The notes beneath the pieces are model-generated. The model was not told the origin of the DNA, ran no database searches, and worked only from the letters and a program-made list of their open reading frames with translations. A DNA stretch of 37,006 nucleotides. It comes from Nitrosomonadaceae bacterium (GTDB lineage: Bacteria > Pseudomonadota > Gammaproteobacteria > Burkholderiales > Nitrosomonadaceae). Shown piece after piece: positions 33,424-37,006 of the stretch; the first letter of the stretch is position 1, and every line of letters starts with the position of its first letter. The position numbers were made by a program, and so were the translations under genes. The stretch is from contig JAUSLF010000075.1 of assembly GCA_030646695.1 (NCBI GenBank), positions 1-37,006 of the forward strand, given 5' to 3'.

Positions 33424-34554
33424 ATGCATATAGGAATACCCGTAGAGATACGCGGGGGAGAAACCCGCGTTGCGGCCACGCCGGAAACGGTGAAAAAATA
33501 CACCGCTAAGGGTTTTCATGTTGTCTTGGTACAGTCTGGTGCCGGCGCCGGTGCGAGCATAACCGATGAGGCGTACCGCGATGCAGGTGCAACCATCGTG
33601 ACCAGCGCAGCGGAGCTGTACGGTCAATCACAGATTGTGCTCAAGGTACGTGGCCCGGACTCCGGCGAATTGGCGATGATGCGCAAGGATGCCGTGTTGC
33701 TGGGACTGCTGGTGCCACATCAGGCAGACGGCATAGCGGCTCTCGCCACGCATGGCCTGACCGCATTTGCGATGGAAAAGCTGCCACGCATTTCCCGTGC
33801 TCAGAGCATGGATGTGTTGTCGTCACAGGCTAATATCGCCGGCTACAAAGCGGTGCTGATGGCAGCCAACGTTTACCAGAAATTCTTCCCCATGCTGATG
33901 ACGGCAGCGGGTACTGTGAAAGCTGCGCGGGTGCTGATACTGGGTGCAGGGGTAGCAGGCTTGCAGGCAATTGCGACCGCCAAGCGGCTGGGTGCGGTGA
34001 TCGAAGCTTCAGACGTGCGTCCGGCGGTGAAGGAACAAATCGAGTCGCTGGGCGCAAAATTTCTCGATGTACCTTACCTCACTGATGAGGAGCGCGAGAT
34101 CGCACAAGGCGTAGGGGGTTATGCCCGGCCGATGCCAGCAGATTGGATGCGGCGCCAGGCCGAACTGGTACATGAGCGTGCGGTGCAGGCTGATGTCGTG
34201 ATCACCACCGCGCTGATTCCGGGACGTCCGGCACCGGTTCTGCTCAAGGAAGAAACCGTCTGCGCCATGAAACCGGGATCGGTGATCGTGGACATGGCGG
34301 TAGAAGCGGGCGGTAACTGTCCGCTGTCGGAATTGGACAAGATTGTGGTCAAGCACGACGTGCACCTCATCGGCATCGCCAACCTGCCGGGGCTGGTGGC
34401 GACTGACGCCAGCGCGCTGTATGCGCGCAATCTGATGAATTTTCTCAATCTGATGCTCGATGCCAAGAGCGGTGAGTTCAAGCTGGACATGGAAGATGAG
34501 ATCATTGCCGGGACACTGGCTTGTGCAAATGGGGAAGTGATCAGGAAAGCATAA
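33424..34554 (+). CDS. pntA: NAD(P) transhydrogenase subunit alpha, part 1 (NAD-binding)
   Basis: A 376-residue soluble NAD(H)-binding domain (dI) of proton-translocating transhydrogenase. It has the alanine-dehydrogenase-like fold: [21 protein letters not shown] at the N-terminus, [28 protein letters not shown], the Rossmann motif [22 protein letters not shown] and [17 protein letters not shown]. Unlike E. coli PntA, the membrane segment is a separate gene, as in Rhodospirillum. GGAGA lies 8 bases before the ATG. The complex uses the proton gradient to make NADPH from NADH. Confidence 0.95.
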   Translation: MHIGIPVEIRGGETRVAATPETVKKYTAKGFHVVLVQSGAGAGASITDEAYRDAGATIVTSAAELYGQSQIVLKVRGPDSGELAMMRKDAVLLGLLVPHQADGIAALATHGLTAFAMEKLPRISRAQSMDVLSSQANIAGYKAVLMAANVYQKFFPMLMTAAGTVKAARVLILGAGVAGLQAIATAKRLGAVIEASDVRPAVKEQIESLGAKFLDVPYLTDEEREIAQGVGGYARPMPADWMRRQAELVHERAVQADVVITTALIPGRPAPVLLKEETVCAMKPGSVIVDMAVEAGGNCPLSELDKIVVKHDVHLIGIANLPGLVATDASALYARNLMNFLNLMLDAKSGEFKLDMEDEIIAGTLACANGEVIRKA

Positions 34555-34636
34555 AGAACGTGCGTGGCTGAATCCAGCGCCACACGGGTTTACGGTTTGT
34601 CACAGCATACGTTATAAGAATTCAGAAGGAGCAATC

Positions 34637-34945
34637 ATGATCGGCGAAGTTGATCCAACCATCATCAATCTCACGGTGTTCGTGCTGGCGATATTCGTCG
34701 GCTATCACGTGGTATGGAATGTAACCCCAGCACTGCATACACCGCTGATGTCGGTGACCAATGCAATTTCCGGCATCATTCTGGTGGGCGCGATGCTGGC
34801 TGCCGGACCGGCTGAAAGCGACTGGGGTGTCTGGCTGGGTGCGGTAGCGGTAACGCTCGCCTCGATCAATGTGTTTGGTGGATTTCTTGTCACCCAGCGG
34901 ATGCTGGAAATGTTCAGAAAAAAAGATAAAAAAGGAAGCGCGTAA
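34637..34945 (+). CDS. pntAB: NAD(P) transhydrogenase subunit alpha, part 2 (membrane)
   Basis: A 102-residue inner-membrane subunit (part of dII) with three hydrophobic segments, at about 7-28, 38-55 and 62-85. [27 protein letters not shown] is the signature of this subunit. A basic tail (FRKKDKKG) faces the cytoplasm. An AAGGAG lies 7 bases before the ATG. Its TAA is immediately followed by the ATG of pntB with no spacer, which suggests coupled translation. Confidence 0.95.
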   Translation: MIGEVDPTIINLTVFVLAIFVGYHVVWNVTPALHTPLMSVTNAISGIILVGAMLAAGPAESDWGVWLGAVAVTLASINVFGGFLVTQRMLEMFRKKDKKGSA

Positions 34946-36325
34946 ATGTCCGCAAATTCGGTCGCACTCGCGTATCTGATCGCGTCAGTTTTTTTCATTC
35001 TGGCGCTGAAAGGCTTAAGCTCGCCGTTAACATCCCGGCGCGGTAATCTGTTCGGCATGGTGGGGATGACCATCGCTGTCATCACCACGCTGACAGTCAC
35101 CAAGAACTGGGCGCTGATACTCGGCTGCATCGCAGTGGGCGGTGCTATTGGTGCAGTGGTGGCACGGCGGGTGGAAATGACGGCAATGCCGGAACTGGTT
35201 GCGTTCATGCACTCACTGGTAGGTCTGGCGGCGGTGTTCATCGCCATCGCCGCAGTCAACAATCCGGTCTCGTTCGGTCTGCCTGCAGTACTGCCGATGG
35301 GCAGTAAACTGGAATTATTCCTCGGTACCTTCATCGGTGCCATGACCTGGTCAGGTTCGGTGATTGCGTTTCTGAAACTGTCCGGCCGCATGAGCGGCGC
35401 GCCCATCACTTTTGGCGGGCAGCATATGGTCAATCTGGTGCTGGCAATTGTCATGCTCGGTTTCGGTCTGTGGTTCTTCTTTAGCGAGACCACCAACTGG
35501 ACAGCCTTTGCTGGCATGGCTGCGATCGCTTTTGTGCTCGGCTTCCTCATCATTATCCCCATCGGCGGCGCGGATATGCCGGTAGTGATTTCCATGCTCA
35601 ACTCGTACTCCGGCTGGGCGGCGGCAGGTATCGGTTTCTCGCTTGGCAACCCGATGCTGATCATTGCCGGTTCGCTGGTCGGCAGTTCCGGCGCGATTCT
35701 GTCTTACATCATGTGCAAGGCCATGAACCGGCCGTTTCTGTCGGTCATACTCGGCGGCTTCGGCAGCGAGGGAGGAACTGCGGCTGTCAGTGACGGCACA
35801 CAGAAAACCTATCGCAGCGGCAGCGCGGATGATGCAGCATTTTTATTGGGTAACGCGGACAGCGTGATCATCGTGCCAGGGTATGGCCTGGCGGTGGCGC
35901 GGGCGCAGCATTCAGTCAAGGAACTGGCGGAAAAACTGCACGCAAAAGGCGTCAATGTGCGGTTTGCCATTCATCCGGTGGCAGGGCGTATGCCAGGGCA
36001 CATGAATGTGTTGTTGGCGGAAGCGGAAATCCCCTACGAGCAGGTGTTGGAAATGGATGAGATCAACAGCGACTTTTCCAACACCGATGTGGTGCTGGTA
36101 CTGGGGGCGAACGACGTGGTCAATCCGGCGGCGAATGTTCCTGGCAGCCCAATCTATGGCATGCCCATCCTGGATGCCTACAAAGCACGCACAGTGATGG
36201 TGGTGAAACGCAGCATGGCGGCGGGTTACGCCGGTCTCGACAATGACCTGTTCTACATGGACAAGACCATGATGGTGTTCGGTGATGCCAAGAAAGTAGT
36301 CGAGGGTATGGTCAAGGCACTGTAA
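34946..36325 (+). CDS. pntB: NAD(P) transhydrogenase subunit beta
   Basis: A 459-residue subunit with about nine membrane helices (dII) and a C-terminal NADP(H)-binding domain (dIII). Family motifs are AMPELVAFMHSLVGLAAVFIA, TWSGSVIAFLKLSG, YIMCKAMNRPFLSVILGGFG, VIIVPGYGLAVARAQHSVKELA, FAIHPVAGRMPGHMNVLLAEA and LGANDVVNPAA. Length agrees with E. coli PntB (462). It starts on the base after the pntAB stop. Its stop is 13 bp from the end of the convergent higA gene, with no obvious terminator hairpin in between. Confidence 0.96.
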   Translation: MSANSVALAYLIASVFFILALKGLSSPLTSRRGNLFGMVGMTIAVITTLTVTKNWALILGCIAVGGAIGAVVARRVEMTAMPELVAFMHSLVGLAAVFIAIAAVNNPVSFGLPAVLPMGSKLELFLGTFIGAMTWSGSVIAFLKLSGRMSGAPITFGGQHMVNLVLAIVMLGFGLWFFFSETTNWTAFAGMAAIAFVLGFLIIIPIGGADMPVVISMLNSYSGWAAAGIGFSLGNPMLIIAGSLVGSSGAILSYIMCKAMNRPFLSVILGGFGSEGGTAAVSDGTQKTYRSGSADDAAFLLGNADSVIIVPGYGLAVARAQHSVKELAEKLHAKGVNVRFAIHPVAGRMPGHMNVLLAEAEIPYEQVLEMDEINSDFSNTDVVLVLGANDVVNPAANVPGSPIYGMPILDAYKARTVMVVKRSMAAGYAGLDNDLFYMDKTMMVFGDAKKVVEGMVKAL

Positions 36326-36338
36326 TTCCAATTCCATT

Positions 36339-36635
36339 TCATGGGGCATACCTGAATTCAATTTTGCGGATTTTTTTCAAGTCTACAGTTTGCTTGGCTT
36401 GCCATAAATCGTAATTGCCTTGCATCGTCAACCAGCTTTCCGGTGAGCGTCCTAAAGCTTTTGAGAGACGAAGAGCCATTTCCGGACTGATGCCACTGGC
36501 TTCATTCAAAACGCGGTTAAGGGTCGATGCGGCAACGCCTAATTTAAGGGCAAGTTCCCTGCAACTGATTTCATTGGGTGCAAGGTAAACCTCTTGAATA
36601 AATGCCCCAGGATGCGGAGGATTGTGCATAGCCAT
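36339..36635 (-). CDS. higA: HigA-type antitoxin
   Basis: A 98-residue helix-turn-helix protein of the HigA family. NPPHPGAFIQEVYLAPNEISCRELALKLGVAASTLNRVLNEASGISPEMALRLSKALG covers most of it, with the recognition helix near 32-50, and PESWLTMQGNYDLWQA follows. It would bind and neutralise HigB and repress the operon. Its ATG overlaps the higB stop (TAATG), normal for higBA. Because the toxin gene upstream is broken by an insertion, higA may now lack its native promoter. Confidence 0.92.
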   Translation of the reverse strand: MAMHNPPHPGAFIQEVYLAPNEISCRELALKLGVAASTLNRVLNEASGISPEMALRLSKALGRSPESWLTMQGNYDLWQAKQTVDLKKIRKIEFRYAP

Positions 36636-36866
36636 TAGTGATAGTCCTCATAATCTAAAACAAGTGCGTTGCCATTCTCAAACTCGAACGTGACACACCA
36701 GTTGCCATTTACCCATATCGACCAGCGTCCATGACTGCTCCCCTTTAGCGGGTGGAGACGGAAACCTGGAATGTCCATATCTTCGATGGTTTGAGCGGTA
36801 TCAAGTGCGGCCAACTGCATTTTGAGACGATTCGCGTGTGCAGGCTGGATTCCAGCCAAACTACCA
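36635..36866 (-). pseudogene. higB: higB toxin gene, 5' end removed by an IS21-like insertion
   Basis: The frame encodes GS.AGIQPAHANRLKMQLAALDTAQTIEDMDIPGFRLHPLKG, SHGRWSIWVNGNWCVTFEFENGNALVLDYEDYH, which is the RelE-fold HigB mRNA endonuclease from about its 18th residue to the end. The homologous frame stops exactly at 36866, where TGTC of the insertion begins, so the N-terminal strand/helix lies beyond the element outside the window. A TTG near 36859 could start a 74-residue fragment without the N-terminus, but activity is unlikely. Confidence 0.75.
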
Positions 36867-37006
36867 TGTCAAACAGCGTGCAAAACTTTCCAGATTAGGG
36901 GTGGAAACAGCGTCCAATAGTTTCCACCCCAGTATGTAATCATCCGGCGTTTTAGCCGGGGGTATCTGGAGTGTTTTACATGGACATTATTTACGAAATT
37001 CGCAGG
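36867..37006 (+). mobile_element. Left end of an IS21-like insertion sequence (partial)
   Basis: The element starts with TGTCAAACAGCG at 36867. A 25-bp repeat at 36867-36891 recurs at 36901-36925 with 18/25 identity (shared AAACAGCGT and TTTCC), the multiple terminal repeat pattern of IS21-family ends. The second copy is part of an inverted repeat GGGGTGGAAAC/GTTTCCACCCC (36898-36930). A gene start follows at 36980. It interrupts higB. The other end is outside the window. Confidence 0.6.
36980..37006 (+). CDS. Start of a transposase gene, probably IS21 istA (partial)
   Basis: ATG 36980 with GGAG 9 bases upstream opens MDIIYEIRR and runs off the window edge. This opening resembles IstA transposases of the IS21 family, and its position about 110 bp inside the element end fits istA. 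Only nine residues are visible, so the call rests mainly on context. Confidence 0.5.

Noticed and set aside
1-37006. CRISPR arrays, tRNA or rRNA genes, prophage genes.
   Set aside because: No regularly spaced repeats, cloverleaf signals, rRNA stretches or phage proteins were seen in the window.

Overview
This window looks like chromosomal DNA of a betaproteobacterium. Gene content and sequence style (AlaA, a 468-residue ThrC, dapA-bamC, an APS-reductase sulfate pathway, a three-gene pnt transhydrogenase) suggest Nitrosomonadales, possibly Gallionellaceae. That placement is inference from family resemblance; there is no rRNA in the window to test it.

Layout. 1-54 is the tail of an upstream gene, followed by three stacked hairpins. 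151-4809 holds a small Mth938-like protein (minus) and alaA-hom-thrC (plus; alanine and threonine/homoserine metabolism). 4811-8797 is a tightly overlapping minus-strand operon: nadC, a CPA2-type antiporter, a YbdK-like glutamate-amine ligase and a class-I amidotransferase-fold gamma-glutamyl hydrolase. 8872-10644 (plus) pairs an orphan membrane-anchored GltB-like FMN/3Fe-4S protein with a CDGSH iron-sulfur protein. 10645-11907 is a decayed IS3-family element, and next to it lies the C-terminal stump of an EAL-domain gene. 12353-17973 (plus) is clpB with a textbook heat-shock promoter, dapA-bamC and a metallo-beta-lactamase-fold hydrolase. 18078-19622 (minus) is a cassette of four small lipoprotein genes with duplicated terminators. 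19841-23934 (minus) carries a RoxA-like ribosomal oxygenase, mutL and cysB. 24236-29506 (plus) is the assimilatory sulfate operon cysI-cysH-cysD-cysN behind a structured leader. 29710-33258 encodes a 1182-residue multi-cofactor flavoprotein that resembles NfnB and NfnA fused end to end with an extra N-terminal domain. 33424-36325 is pntAA-pntAB-pntB. 36339-36866 is higA and a higB toxin gene cut by an IS21-like element whose left end and first codons run off the window.

How it fits together. The right third reads as a sulfur/redox module. CysDN makes APS, the [4Fe-4S] CysH reduces APS directly (no APS kinase is present here), and a siroheme reductase reduces sulfite, all facing a divergently transcribed CysB. 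No CysJ-type flavoprotein is present. The neighbouring Nfn-like flavoprotein and the proton-driven transhydrogenase are plausible suppliers of ferredoxin/NADPH electrons, but this is inferred from adjacency only. The most novel items are the Nfn-like fusion, the sulfite reductase with cluster-type cysteines in both halves, the clpB control region in which a sigma-32 promoter sits inside a ribosome-binding-site hairpin, the tandem lipoprotein cassette and the predicted leaderless roxA.
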